From: RYN-433 sp036558265
Lineage (GTDB): Bacteria; Planctomycetota; Phycisphaerae; Tepidisphaerales; Tepidisphaeraceae
Direction of reading: 5' to 3'
Length of the DNA: 7,938 nucleotides
NCBI GenBank assembly: GCA_036558265.1
Contig: DATBFY010000522.1
Coordinates: 1 to 7,938 of the forward strand
In this document: one piece after another, positions 1 through 6,605 of the stretch
How positions within the stretch are numbered: the first letter of the stretch is position 1
Layout of the letters: every line of letters starts with the position of its first letter
The notes under the pieces: generated by a model
Told to the model about the DNA's origin: nothing
What the model saw: the letters and a program-made list of their open reading frames with translations, nothing else
The model's database searches: none
Program-made: the position numbers and the translations under genes

Positions 1-1
1 G

Positions 2-916
2 CCCAACCACGACCGGATCGACCACAACCACTTCGGCCACCGACCGCCGCTCGGCAAGAACGGCGGCGAGACCATGCGCGTCGGTTACAGCTTTCAATCG
101 ATGAAGGACTCGTCGAGCCTGGTCGAGCAGAACCTCTTCGACCGCTGCGACGGCGAGCTCGAGATCATCTCCAGCAAGTCCTGCAACAACGTCTACCGCA
201 ACAACACGTTCCTCGACTGCGCCGGCATGCTCACCCTCCGCCACGGCAACGGCTGCACCGTCGAGGGCAACTTCATCATCGCCCACCACAAGAAGGGTTC
301 GGGCGGCATCCGCGTCATCGGCGAGGACCACACGCTCGTGAACAACTACATCGACGGCGTCGAGAAGGGCGGCTTCTGGATCACCTCCGGTATCCCCAAC
401 TCCCCGCTCAACGGCTACTTCCAGGCCAGGCGCTGCGTCATCGCGTTCAACACCGTCGTCGATAGCCGCGGCCCCTGCCTCGAGCTCGACGCCGGCATGA
501 ACACCTCCAACCGCTCCCTCCGCCCGCGCGACATCACGATCGCGAACAACGTCCTGTCTCCCGGCGAGGGCGGCTCGCTCTTGAAGGGCACCGAGGGCGA
601 AGACTTCAAGTGGCTGGGCAACCTCACCCAAACCAGCGCCGCCAAGCACACCGGCATCAAGTCCGCCGACCTCAAGCTCGATCGCGGCAAGGACGGCCTG
701 CTTCGCCCCGCCACCGACAGCCCCGTCCGCGCCGCCGCGCAGGGAGACTTCGCCAACGTCAAGACCGACATCGACGGCCAGGACCGCGCGCCCCGTGCCG
801 ACGTCGGCTGCGACCAGGACTCCGACGCCCCGATGAAGTACCGCCCCCTGACCTCCGCCGACGTCGGCCCGTCGTGGCTCGACCGATCGGCCACCGCTGT
901 GAAGGACGCGAAGTAG
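2..916 (+). CDS. PL6 family polysaccharide lyase (alginate lyase / chondroitinase B type), 5' truncated
   Basis: An extracytoplasmic lyase that would cleave uronic-acid polysaccharides (alginate or a glycosaminoglycan) by beta-elimination. The reading frame is open from the left edge, and 24 codons precede the first ATG at 74, so the true start and signal peptide lie outside. The sequence reads as a right-handed parallel beta-helix with repeated short turns such as NNVYRNNTF and NGCTVEGNF. It carries the PL6 hallmark stretch NHFGHRPPLGKNGGET, then GELEIISSKS and LTLRHGNGC. In PL6 structures the two acidic residues of the ELEI strand bind calcium, and the Lys of the next turn and the Arg of LRHG are the catalytic pair. 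Counting from the ATG at 74 these are E28/E30, K35 and R56, all present. The C-terminal DIDGQ.R...DVG motif and the RPLTSADVGPSW tail are also usual for secreted PL6 lyases. Substrate cannot be decided. The stop is TAG at 914-916. Confidence 0.88.
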   Translation, partial: PNHDRIDHNHFGHRPPLGKNGGETMRVGYSFQSMKDSSSLVEQNLFDRCDGELEIISSKSCNNVYRNNTFLDCAGMLTLRHGNGCTVEGNFIIAHHKKGSGGIRVIGEDHTLVNNYIDGVEKGGFWITSGIPNSPLNGYFQARRCVIAFNTVVDSRGPCLELDAGMNTSNRSLRPRDITIANNVLSPGEGGSLLKGTEGEDFKWLGNLTQTSAAKHTGIKSADLKLDRGKDGLLRPATDSPVRAAAQGDFANVKTDIDGQDRAPRADVGCDQDSDAPMKYRPLTSADVGPSWLDRSATAVKDAK

Positions 917-933
917 CGCGCGCGCGACCCGTC

Positions 934-1359
934 ATGGACATCACCCCTCAAGACACCGCCGCCCTCGCCGCCCTCGCCAACGGTATCATCCCCGCCGACG
1001 CCACCGACGCCGGCGCCGCATCGGTCAATGCCGGCCCGCGCCTCGCCGACAAGCTCCGCGCGGGTCCCACAGCCGCCGTCCTCTATCGCCTGGGCCTCGA
1101 CACCGCCGCCAAGCTCTCCGCCGAACGCTTCGCCAAACCCCTCGATCAATTGACTCCTCAACAAATACACGATCTGCTCGGGCAATTGCGCGACACCGCC
1201 TGCCCCGCGTTCTTCAAGCAGCTCCGCATGGACGTCTGCGCCCTCTATCTCGCCGACCCCGCCGTCTGGCGCCGCATCGGCTTCCCCGGCCCCTCCACCG
1301 CCACCGGCGGCTACCCCGACTTCGACCAACCGCAATTGCACCCGCCTGGCAGAATCTGA
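934..1359 (+). CDS. Gluconate 2-dehydrogenase subunit 3 family protein
   Basis: A 141-residue protein resembling the small subunit (subunit 3) of membrane-bound gluconate 2-dehydrogenase-type complexes. In such complexes it accompanies a GMC-type FAD dehydrogenase and a cytochrome c. The family pattern is visible as an N-terminal TPQDTAALAALANGIIPAD segment (residues about 4-22), a central helical part, and a C-terminal FFKQLRMDVCALYLADP...WRRIGFPG...GGYPDF block (about 92-131). Most family members are longer and begin with a Tat signal; none is present here, and no twin-arginine motif precedes the ATG at 934. It starts 17 bases after the PL6 stop, so the two may be co-transcribed. No GMC dehydrogenase lies within the window on either side, which leaves its partner unknown. 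The assignment rests on the C-terminal motif and overall size, so it is moderate. Confidence 0.6.
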   Translation: MDITPQDTAALAALANGIIPADATDAGAASVNAGPRLADKLRAGPTAAVLYRLGLDTAAKLSAERFAKPLDQLTPQQIHDLLGQLRDTACPAFFKQLRMDVCALYLADPAVWRRIGFPGPSTATGGYPDFDQPQLHPPGRI

Positions 1360-1519
1360 CCACCGGGCCGGCAAGCCGGAGCCGCGCGCCGGGAGCGGCG
1401 CAACCAGGATTTCGCCTGCCGAACATCCCGGGTTGCATCCCTTTCCGAAATCCTCACAATCCCTCTTGCCAACACTCACTCACCCGAATCGGCACCTTCG
1501 CGACACCCGCTTACCCACC

Positions 1520-2251
1520 ATGCCCGCCCAAACCCTCGACCCCCAGATCCTCGATCGCCTCAAGACCATCCTCCGGCGTGACCTCAAGTTAGGCCCCACC
1601 GCCCCCATCGCCGACGACATGCCCTTCTTCGGTGGCGACGTCGACGTGGACTCCCTCGACATCCTCCTCCTGGTCACCAGCATCGAGAAGGAATTCGGCA
1701 TCAAGGTCCCTAACGCCGCCGTCGGAAAACAGGTCTTTGAGAACGTGACCACCCTGGCCGCCTTCATCCAGGAAAACAAGGCCGGCGCTGCCCCCGGCGC
1801 ACCCGCCGCCGGCGCCGCGGCACCGCCGGTCGATTTCCTCTCACGCCTTCCTCATCAACCGCCGTTTCGATTCGTAAGCCAAATCACCGACCTCCGCGAA
1901 GGCGACTCCGCCGAAGGCGTCTGGTCCCTCACCGGCAACGAGCCCTTCTTCACCGGCCACTTCCCCGGCCGTCCCCTCGTGCCCGGCGTCCTGATCGCCG
2001 AAGCCCTCGCCCAGCTTTCAGGCCTCGCCGGCCCGCGCGTCGCCGAACAGGAAGAGGGCAAGCTCGCCCACGTCGACGTCCGCTTCGAGGCCGCCGTCCC
2101 ACCCCCCGCGCAAATCGTCCTCAAGACCAAGCTCGTCCGCGTCATCGGCGCCCTCCAGCAATTCAACGTCGAAGCCTCCTCCGCCGGCACCACCATCGCC
2201 CGCGGCTCCCTCACCCTCCACCGCGCTGCCAGGAACGGAGGCGCCGCATGA
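1520..2251 (+). CDS. Acyl carrier protein - FabZ-type 3-hydroxyacyl-ACP dehydratase fusion
   Basis: A 243-residue cytoplasmic two-domain protein. Residues about 5-87 are an acyl carrier protein whose DVDSLDIL motif gives the phosphopantetheine attachment serine, S45. An Ala/Pro/Gly-rich linker (about 88-103) follows. Residues about 104-240 are a FabZ hot-dog dehydratase: LPHQPPFRFV, then NEPFFTGHFPGRPLVPGV and AEALAQ, placing the catalytic His at H147 and the catalytic Glu at E161 by alignment with E. coli FabZ H54/E68. It would hold the growing chain and dehydrate its 3-hydroxyacyl intermediate, the step that creates each double bond of a polyene. ACP and dehydratase are usually separate genes in aryl polyene clusters. 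The ATG at 1520 is chosen because it begins the ACP helix; an in-frame TTG at 1433 would add 29 residues of no ACP character. No clear Shine-Dalgarno precedes it. The stop overlaps the next start (ATGA, 2248-2251). Confidence 0.9.
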   Translation: MPAQTLDPQILDRLKTILRRDLKLGPTAPIADDMPFFGGDVDVDSLDILLLVTSIEKEFGIKVPNAAVGKQVFENVTTLAAFIQENKAGAAPGAPAAGAAAPPVDFLSRLPHQPPFRFVSQITDLREGDSAEGVWSLTGNEPFFTGHFPGRPLVPGVLIAEALAQLSGLAGPRVAEQEEGKLAHVDVRFEAAVPPPAQIVLKTKLVRVIGALQQFNVEASSAGTTIARGSLTLHRAARNGGAA

Positions 2252-2988
2252 CTCGCTGCGCCATCTTCCATCCTCCATCCTCCATCCTCGCCTTCGCCCT
2301 CGCCCTCGCGCTCTGCGCCCTCCCCGGGCGCGCAGCCGACCGCCCCCCCGGCGTCGACGAGAAACTCTGGTCCCTCCTGGTCCAGATCGACGCCAGGAGC
2401 GCCAAGGTCAAAGACCTCACCGCCGACTTCACCCAGGAAAAATTCACCCCGCTCCTCAAGAAACCCCTCCTCTCCACCGGCACCATCCGCATCAAGGGCC
2501 CGACTTCGCTCTGGAACACCAGGCAGCCCGAGCCCACGATCCTCCGCGTCGACGAGAAGTCCATCAAGCTGCTCTACCCCCGGCAGAAGGTCCTCGAGGT
2601 CTACGCCACCGACCAGCGCATGGGCGCCCTCGCCGCCTCCCCTTTCCCCAGGCTCGACGTCCTCAGCAAACACTTCACGTTCGAGCAGATCCCGACCAAA
2701 GACCTCGGCGTCCAGACAACCGATGGATCGCACATCGCCCTCCGCATGCGCCCGACCGACGCCCAGCTCAAAGAGCACATCGACGAGGTCTCCGTCCTCC
2801 TCGAGGTCGCGACCGGCTACGTCAAGAAGGCCCAGACGATCGACCCCGACGGCGACCGCATCGTCCTCTCCTTCGCCAACATCAGGGCCAACACGGGCCT
2901 CTCGGACGCGGATCTCGCGCTCGACGTCCCGCCCGGCGTGAGCGTCACGCACCCGCTCGAAGGCGACCAGCAAGGCAAGGACAAGTGA
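2248..2988 (+). CDS. LolA-like outer membrane lipoprotein carrier protein
   Basis: A 246-residue exported protein of the LolA fold. The first ~30 residues form a Sec-type signal peptide: a short N-region, a hydrophobic run ILAFALALALCAL, and a probable cleavage after GRAA (A30). C23 has Leu at the -1 position, so it is not a good lipobox. The mature part shows the LolA pattern: VKDLTADFTQEKFTPLL, STGTIRIKGPTSLWNTRQP, then VDEKSIKLLYPRQKVLEVY. It probably shuttles a lipid or lipidated product through the periplasm. LolA-like genes are regular members of aryl polyene clusters, where they are thought to help move the lipid-linked polyene to the outer membrane, so this is more likely a pathway-dedicated paralogue than the housekeeping LolA (inference). 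It is translationally coupled on both sides (ATGA with the ACP-dehydratase, GTGA with the acyltransferase). A tandem 7-bp repeat lies in the signal peptide codons. Confidence 0.82.
   Translation: MTRCAIFHPPSSILAFALALALCALPGRAADRPPGVDEKLWSLLVQIDARSAKVKDLTADFTQEKFTPLLKKPLLSTGTIRIKGPTSLWNTRQPEPTILRVDEKSIKLLYPRQKVLEVYATDQRMGALAASPFPRLDVLSKHFTFEQIPTKDLGVQTTDGSHIALRMRPTDAQLKEHIDEVSVLLEVATGYVKKAQTIDPDGDRIVLSFANIRANTGLSDADLALDVPPGVSVTHPLEGDQQGKDK
2261..2288 (+). repeat. Tandem 7-bp repeat (CCATCCT) in the LolA signal-peptide codons
   Basis: Four head-to-tail 7-base units run from 2261 to 2288: one CCATCTT followed by three exact CCATCCT. They begin 13 bases after the start of the LolA-like gene and encode residues of the signal peptide N-region. 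Three units equal 21 bases (7 codons), so loss or gain of one or two units would shift the frame immediately after the start codon. Confidence 0.85.
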
Positions 2989-3968
2989 AGGACGCCGGCG
3001 TCACCGAACTTCAACGGGGCCCGCTGCCCTCCTCCTCCTCCTCTGCCGCCGCCCCGATTCCCTCCGCATCCTCGGGCGTGCGCGCGGCGTTCGCCGCCTT
3101 CTGGCTTCGCGCGCTCTTCTTCTGTGCCCAGCACCTCCCCTGGCTCCTCCGCGCCGGCCGCGGTTTTTTCGTCCGGGGCACCGTCGGCGTCTCCGCGTCG
3201 ATCCGCCGCGCCACCGCCGCCAACGGCCGCCGCATCCTCGGTCCCGGCGCCGACCCCGCCGCCCTCCGCCGCTACGCCCGCGGCGTCGTCGGCAGCTTCT
3301 TCGACTTCGTCTGCGATATCGGCCGCGCCGACCGGCTGTCTCGCCGGGACCTCGTCGACCGCATCGAGCACATCGAGGGGACCGATCGCTATCTCCAGAC
3401 CCGCCAGGCCAGAAGCGGCGCGATCATCGTCACCGCCCACATGGGCTCTTTTGAGGTCGGCGTCGCGGCCCTGCTCGAGCGCGAGCGGCGCATCCACGTC
3501 GTCTTCAAGCGCGACACCGGCCGCTTCGAGCGCATCCGCCAGGCGCTGCGCCTGCGACTGGGCGTCGTCGAGCAACCCGTGGACGATGGCTGGGGCGTCT
3601 GGGTCAGGCTCCGCGATGCCCTGCGCAACGACGAGGTCGTCGCCATCCAGGGCGACCGCGTCATGCCCGCCCAGAAAGGCCGCCCCATGCCCGTCCTCGG
3701 CGGTCACCTGGTCCTGCCCACCGGGCCCGTCAAGCTCGCCATGGCCAGCGGCGCGCCGATCATCCCGGTCTTCAGCGTCCGCACGCCACGGGGCGGGATC
3801 CGGCTCTTCATCGAAGAGCCCATCCTCGTCGAAAACGACGTCGATGAACCCCTGACGCGCCTTGCCGCCGTCATCGAGAAGTACGTCAGTGCCTACCCCG
3901 AGCAATGGCTGGTGCTCCATCCGGCGTTCGAGGAAGATGACCGCGAGGCCCCAGCGCATGGATCGTAG
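2985..3968 (+). CDS. Lysophospholipid acyltransferase-like protein (LpxL/HtrB family)
   Basis: A 327-residue probable inner-membrane acyltransferase of the LPLAT/HtrB type, which normally transfers acyl chains to lipid A precursors. Key features are the hydrophobic, aromatic N-terminal region (about 32-63), the HX4E catalytic motif in TAHMGSFEVG (H152 and E157), and the downstream VVAIQGDR motif (G223-R225) followed by GRPMPVLGG...PTGPVKLAMASGAPIIPVF, all typical of the family. In aryl polyene clusters homologous acyltransferases are proposed to attach the polyene carboxyl to a lipid anchor; that role fits here but is inferred. It starts at GTG 2985, overlapping the LolA stop by four bases (GTGA). 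An in-frame later start would lose part of the N-terminal region, though the first ~30 residues (Ser/Ala-rich) look unconserved, so the start is not certain. It ends inside the beginning of the ketosynthase gene (11-base overlap). Confidence 0.87.
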   Translation: MKDAGVTELQRGPLPSSSSSAAAPIPSASSGVRAAFAAFWLRALFFCAQHLPWLLRAGRGFFVRGTVGVSASIRRATAANGRRILGPGADPAALRRYARGVVGSFFDFVCDIGRADRLSRRDLVDRIEHIEGTDRYLQTRQARSGAIIVTAHMGSFEVGVAALLERERRIHVVFKRDTGRFERIRQALRLRLGVVEQPVDDGWGVWVRLRDALRNDEVVAIQGDRVMPAQKGRPMPVLGGHLVLPTGPVKLAMASGAPIIPVFSVRTPRGGIRLFIEEPILVENDVDEPLTRLAAVIEKYVSAYPEQWLVLHPAFEEDDREAPAHGS

Positions 3969-6567
3969 CCCCGTCGTCATCACCGGCGCGCAGATCGTGA
4001 CCTGCCTGGGCACGTCTCGGCAGGAGACCTGGCGCGCCGTCGCCGAAGGGCGCTGCGGCATGGGCCCCCTGACCGCGCTTGAATCGCCGCTGCCACCGGG
4101 CAAGGTGGGCGGGCAAGCCGTCGAACTGCCGCCCGACTACGAACCCGACGCCCCCCGTGAGGTCCGCTACCTGAAGTGGACGATCCAGCATGCCCTGTTG
4201 GAGGCTTTGTCTCCTCCGCCAACGGCGCCAAGCCGTCATCCTGAGCGCAGCGAAGAGCCTGCCCTGAGCTTGTCGAAGGGATCCTGCCGCGAAGGGCAGC
4301 AATCGTCCATCTCGCAGCAAGATCCTTCGTCGGCAAAGCCTCCTCAGGATGACATTGGGGCAATTGAACAACTCCCCTACGCCCCCGCCCGCTGCGGCAT
4401 CCTCCTGGGCACCACCCTCCACGGCATGCGCGCCGGCGGACAGTTCCTCCGAACCGGTGAATACGCGCCGCTCCACCGTTTCCTCGCCGGCGACACGCTG
4501 CGCGCCTCCGCCCAGGGCTTCATCGGCACGGCGTTCGCCGCCACCACCTGCTCCGCCTGCTCGTCGAGCCTGGGCAGCGTCGCCCTCGCCGTCACGCTCC
4601 TGCAAACTAAAGAGCTCGACCTGGTCGTCTGTGGTGGTTACGACACGATCAGCGAATACGCTTACGGCGGCTTCAACAGCCTGCGCCTCGTCGCCGACGG
4701 CCCGCTTCGCCCCTTCGCCAAGGACCGCCAGGGCATGAAGCTGGGCGAAGGCTACGGCATCCTGGTCCTCGAACGCGCGGATTCAGCCAATGCCCGCGGC
4801 GTCACTGTCCTGGCCCAGATCCTCGGCTGGGGCGAATCCGCCGATGCGCATCATCTCACCCAGCCCCATCCCGAGGGCGACGGCGCCGCCCGCGCCGTGC
4901 TCGCCGCCCTGGAGATGGCCAGGCTTTCGCCGGCGCAGATCGGCATGATCGCCGCCCACGCCACCGGCACCCCCGACAACGACGCCGCCGAGTACGCCGC
5001 CTTCAAACGCGTCTTCGGTGACGCGCTGCCCCACATCCCCGTCGTCGGCTTCAAAAGCCACCTGGGCCACACCCTGGGCGGCGCCGGCGCGGTCGAGTTG
5101 ATCCTCGCGATGACCGCCCTGCGCGAACAGACGGTGCCGCCGTGCGCCAACATCACGCCGGATGAAGTCGAGTTCCCCAACCTCCGACTCAACACCGGCA
5201 CCGCCAAGCCCGCCCCCATCCGCACGACGCTCAACACCTCCCTGGGCTTCGGCGGCGCCAACACCTGTGTCATCCTCGGGCTCCCCCCCGACCGTCATCC
5301 TGAGGAGGCTCTGCCGACGAAGGATCTTGCCTCGAATGAACAGCTTTCTTCCCCTCGCGGCAGGATCCCTTCGACAAGCTCAGGGCAGGCTCTTCGCTCC
5401 GCTCAGGATGACGGCTTAGCGCGATCGAATGGAGCGCGCGACGTCCTCATCACCGGGGTCGGCGTCATCGTCCCCGGCGCCATCGGCAACGACGCCTTCA
5501 TCTCGCGACTGGCATCCGAGTCGCCCCCCGCCTGGCTCACCGACGGCGGCGCGATCCCCGAAGACCAGTTCATCCACCTGCTCAACGCCCGCCGCATCCG
5601 CCGCATGAGCGACCAGGTCAAGCTCACCCTCGCCGCCACCGCGATTGCCTGCCAGGACGCCGCCATCGCCGACCTCCCCGCCTTCGCACAGACCTGCGGC
5701 GCGATCCTGGGCAGCACCCATGGGTCAGCCCACTACAGCCTTTCCTACTACGGCGAGATCATCAGGCAGGGCTTGGTTGGCGCCAACCCGATGCTCTTCG
5801 CCGAGGGCGTTCCCAATGCCTGCAGCGCCCACCTGAGCCTCATGCTGGCCGTCAAAGGGGCTTGCCAGACCGTCATCGGCACTCGCACCGCGGCCCTCGA
5901 CGCGCTGCGCCTGGCCTCCCTCCGCATCGCGGCAGGGGACTGGGATCGCGCGATCGTCGCCGCCGCCGAAGAATATTGCGATGTGATCAACCAAACCTAC
6001 CGCTGCTGCGGCCTCTACGCCGGCGCCGCGGGCGCGTCGGCGCCCTTCGCCGGACAGGCCGGCTTCACCACCGCCAGCGCCGCGGTCGCGTTCATCCTCG
6101 AGAGCCGACAGTCATTGGAATCCCGCGGCGCATCGAAAGCGCGTGGACGGATCCTCGACGGCGCGTCGTCGCGAGGCAACTCCGATGACCCTGCCGCCGC
6201 CGCCCGCGAAGTCCTCACGCGTCTTGGTCCCGCCGAGCACGCGATCACCTCCGCCAACGGCACCTGGATCGACCGCGCCGAACTGGCGGCGCTTCGCAAG
6301 AAGCGCGACCGTGCCGTGCTCTCCTCGATTTACGGTCATGTGCCCGAGACGTTCAGTTGCACTCCGCTTCTAGGCATATCCGCGGCGTTGCTCACCGGCC
6401 GCATGCCCAAACTGCGATCGGACGGCCCCTTGCAGGACAAAGGGGTCCGCGCGGCAGGGGGGCACGAGAGGCCGGCGTCGATTATCGCTCTTTGCACGGA
6501 TTACACCGGCGTGGTAACAGGAATGCGGATGGGGCTGGACGTTGAGGGGGGCGCGACACGCCAGTAG
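3958..6567 (+). CDS. Tandem ketosynthase: active KS fused to a chain-length-factor-like KS
   Basis: An 869-residue condensing enzyme carrying two thiolase-fold KS domains in one chain. KS1 (about 1-445) starts VVITGAQIV and has the full catalytic triad: C201 in CSACSSS, H334 in AHATGTPDND and H371 in KSHLGHTLGGAG, plus the GFGGANTCVILG end motif. It should catalyse decarboxylative condensation on the ACP. KS2 (about 494-869) starts RDVLITGVGVIVPG. Its nucleophile position is Arg (R643 in IGTRTAALDAL, aligning by eye with the Gln of the actinorhodin chain-length factor), the first His is Asn (N767 in SANGT), and the second is kept (H794 in YGHVPE). This points to a chain-length-factor or scaffolding role, like the KS-CLF pairs encoded by separate genes in known aryl polyene clusters. 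Two 40-residue stretches (93-132 and 446-485) are encoded by dispersed repeats. ATG 3958 is preferred, with GAGG at 3945-3948; ATG 3937 in the same frame is possible and would add MTARPQR. Confidence 0.9.
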   Translation: MDRSPVVITGAQIVTCLGTSRQETWRAVAEGRCGMGPLTALESPLPPGKVGGQAVELPPDYEPDAPREVRYLKWTIQHALLEALSPPPTAPSRHPERSEEPALSLSKGSCREGQQSSISQQDPSSAKPPQDDIGAIEQLPYAPARCGILLGTTLHGMRAGGQFLRTGEYAPLHRFLAGDTLRASAQGFIGTAFAATTCSACSSSLGSVALAVTLLQTKELDLVVCGGYDTISEYAYGGFNSLRLVADGPLRPFAKDRQGMKLGEGYGILVLERADSANARGVTVLAQILGWGESADAHHLTQPHPEGDGAARAVLAALEMARLSPAQIGMIAAHATGTPDNDAAEYAAFKRVFGDALPHIPVVGFKSHLGHTLGGAGAVELILAMTALREQTVPPCANITPDEVEFPNLRLNTGTAKPAPIRTTLNTSLGFGGANTCVILGLPPDRHPEEALPTKDLASNEQLSSPRGRIPSTSSGQALRSAQDDGLARSNGARDVLITGVGVIVPGAIGNDAFISRLASESPPAWLTDGGAIPEDQFIHLLNARRIRRMSDQVKLTLAATAIACQDAAIADLPAFAQTCGAILGSTHGSAHYSLSYYGEIIRQGLVGANPMLFAEGVPNACSAHLSLMLAVKGACQTVIGTRTAALDALRLASLRIAAGDWDRAIVAAAEEYCDVINQTYRCCGLYAGAAGASAPFAGQAGFTTASAAVAFILESRQSLESRGASKARGRILDGASSRGNSDDPAAAAREVLTRLGPAEHAITSANGTWIDRAELAALRKKRDRAVLSSIYGHVPETFSCTPLLGISAALLTGRMPKLRSDGPLQDKGVRAAGGHERPASIIALCTDYTGVVTGMRMGLDVEGGATRQ
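4235..4353 (+). repeat. 119-bp palindrome-ended dispersed repeat, copy 1 (inside KS1)
   Basis: Bounded by perfect 11-base inverted ends, GTCATCCTGAG at 4235 and CTCAGGATGAC ending at 4353. It contains an inner near-palindrome, CCCTGAGCTTGTCGAAGGG, at 4262-4280. It is the reverse complement of copy 2 (5294-5412) with about 15 mismatches by hand count, nearly all in the central ~25 bases. The shared sequence extends five bases past this end (AAGCC at 4230-4234). It is read in frame as residues 93-132 (RHPE...QDD) in a loop between the helix ending IQHALLEAL and the strand CGILLGTTLHG. I recognise this motif type as a repeat found scattered in many high-GC and uncultured bacterial genomes. It encodes no transposase and looks like a MITE or REP-like element. 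Confidence 0.9.
5294..5412 (-). repeat. 119-bp palindrome-ended dispersed repeat, copy 2 (linker between KS1 and KS2, inverted)
   Basis: Same length and same 11-base ends as copy 1 but in the opposite orientation. On the + strand it begins GTCATCCTGAGGAGGCT and ends CTCAGGATGAC at 5412; GGCTT at 5413-5417 mirrors the AAGCC flank of copy 1. The outer arms match copy 1 almost exactly (one mismatch in the first 37 bases, one near the other end), while the core differs. It is read in frame as residues 446-485, again starting RHPE and ending QDD, directly after the KS1 end motif and just before the first strand of KS2. It therefore makes up most of the interdomain linker. Confidence 0.9.
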
Positions 6568-6605
6568 ACTTCGGCCGCGCTCGTTTGTTCGCACGATGAT
6601 TCGTG

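Noticed and set aside
1369..1401. GC-rich small hairpins after the subunit-3-like gene (for example GCGCC-6-GGCGC at 1386-1401)
   Set aside because: Stems of 4-5 bp with no T-run; too weak to call a terminator.
1433..1460. Possible promoter TTGCAT - 16 bases - CACAAT ahead of the ACP-dehydratase
   Set aside because: Only three and four of six consensus matches in GC-rich DNA. The location is sensible, but the signal is no better than chance.
415..1479. Antisense open frame of 354 codons
   Set aside because: Opposite the PL6 lyase and the subunit-3-like gene; compositionally biased, with no recognisable motif.
1433..1519. Upstream TTG start for the ACP-dehydratase
   Set aside because: The 29 added residues are unlike an ACP N-terminus; ATG 1520 begins the domain directly.
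2314..2316. Lipoprotein lipobox at C23 of the LolA-like protein
   Set aside because: The residue before the Cys is Leu rather than Gly/Ala/Ser; a signal peptidase I site after GRAA fits better.
1855..2973. Antisense open frame of 372 codons
   Set aside because: Opposite the dehydratase domain and LolA; its glycine/glutamate repeats come from the complement of the CCATCCT repeat and biased codons.
3937..3957. Earlier in-frame ATG (3937) for the ketosynthase
   Set aside because: KS proteins usually begin a few residues before the VVITG strand, which matches 3958; AGGAAG directly abuts 3937 with no spacing.
2817..4103. Long antisense open frame of 428 codons
   Set aside because: It lies opposite the LolA, acyltransferase and ketosynthase genes, which have clear motifs. 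Its translation is low-complexity Ala/Gly/Asp/Glu, as expected from the complement of GC-rich codons.
5294..5440. Treating KS1 and KS2 as two separate genes
   Set aside because: The frame is continuous from 3958 to 6567, with no stop between the domains and no ATG with a ribosome binding site just before KS2.
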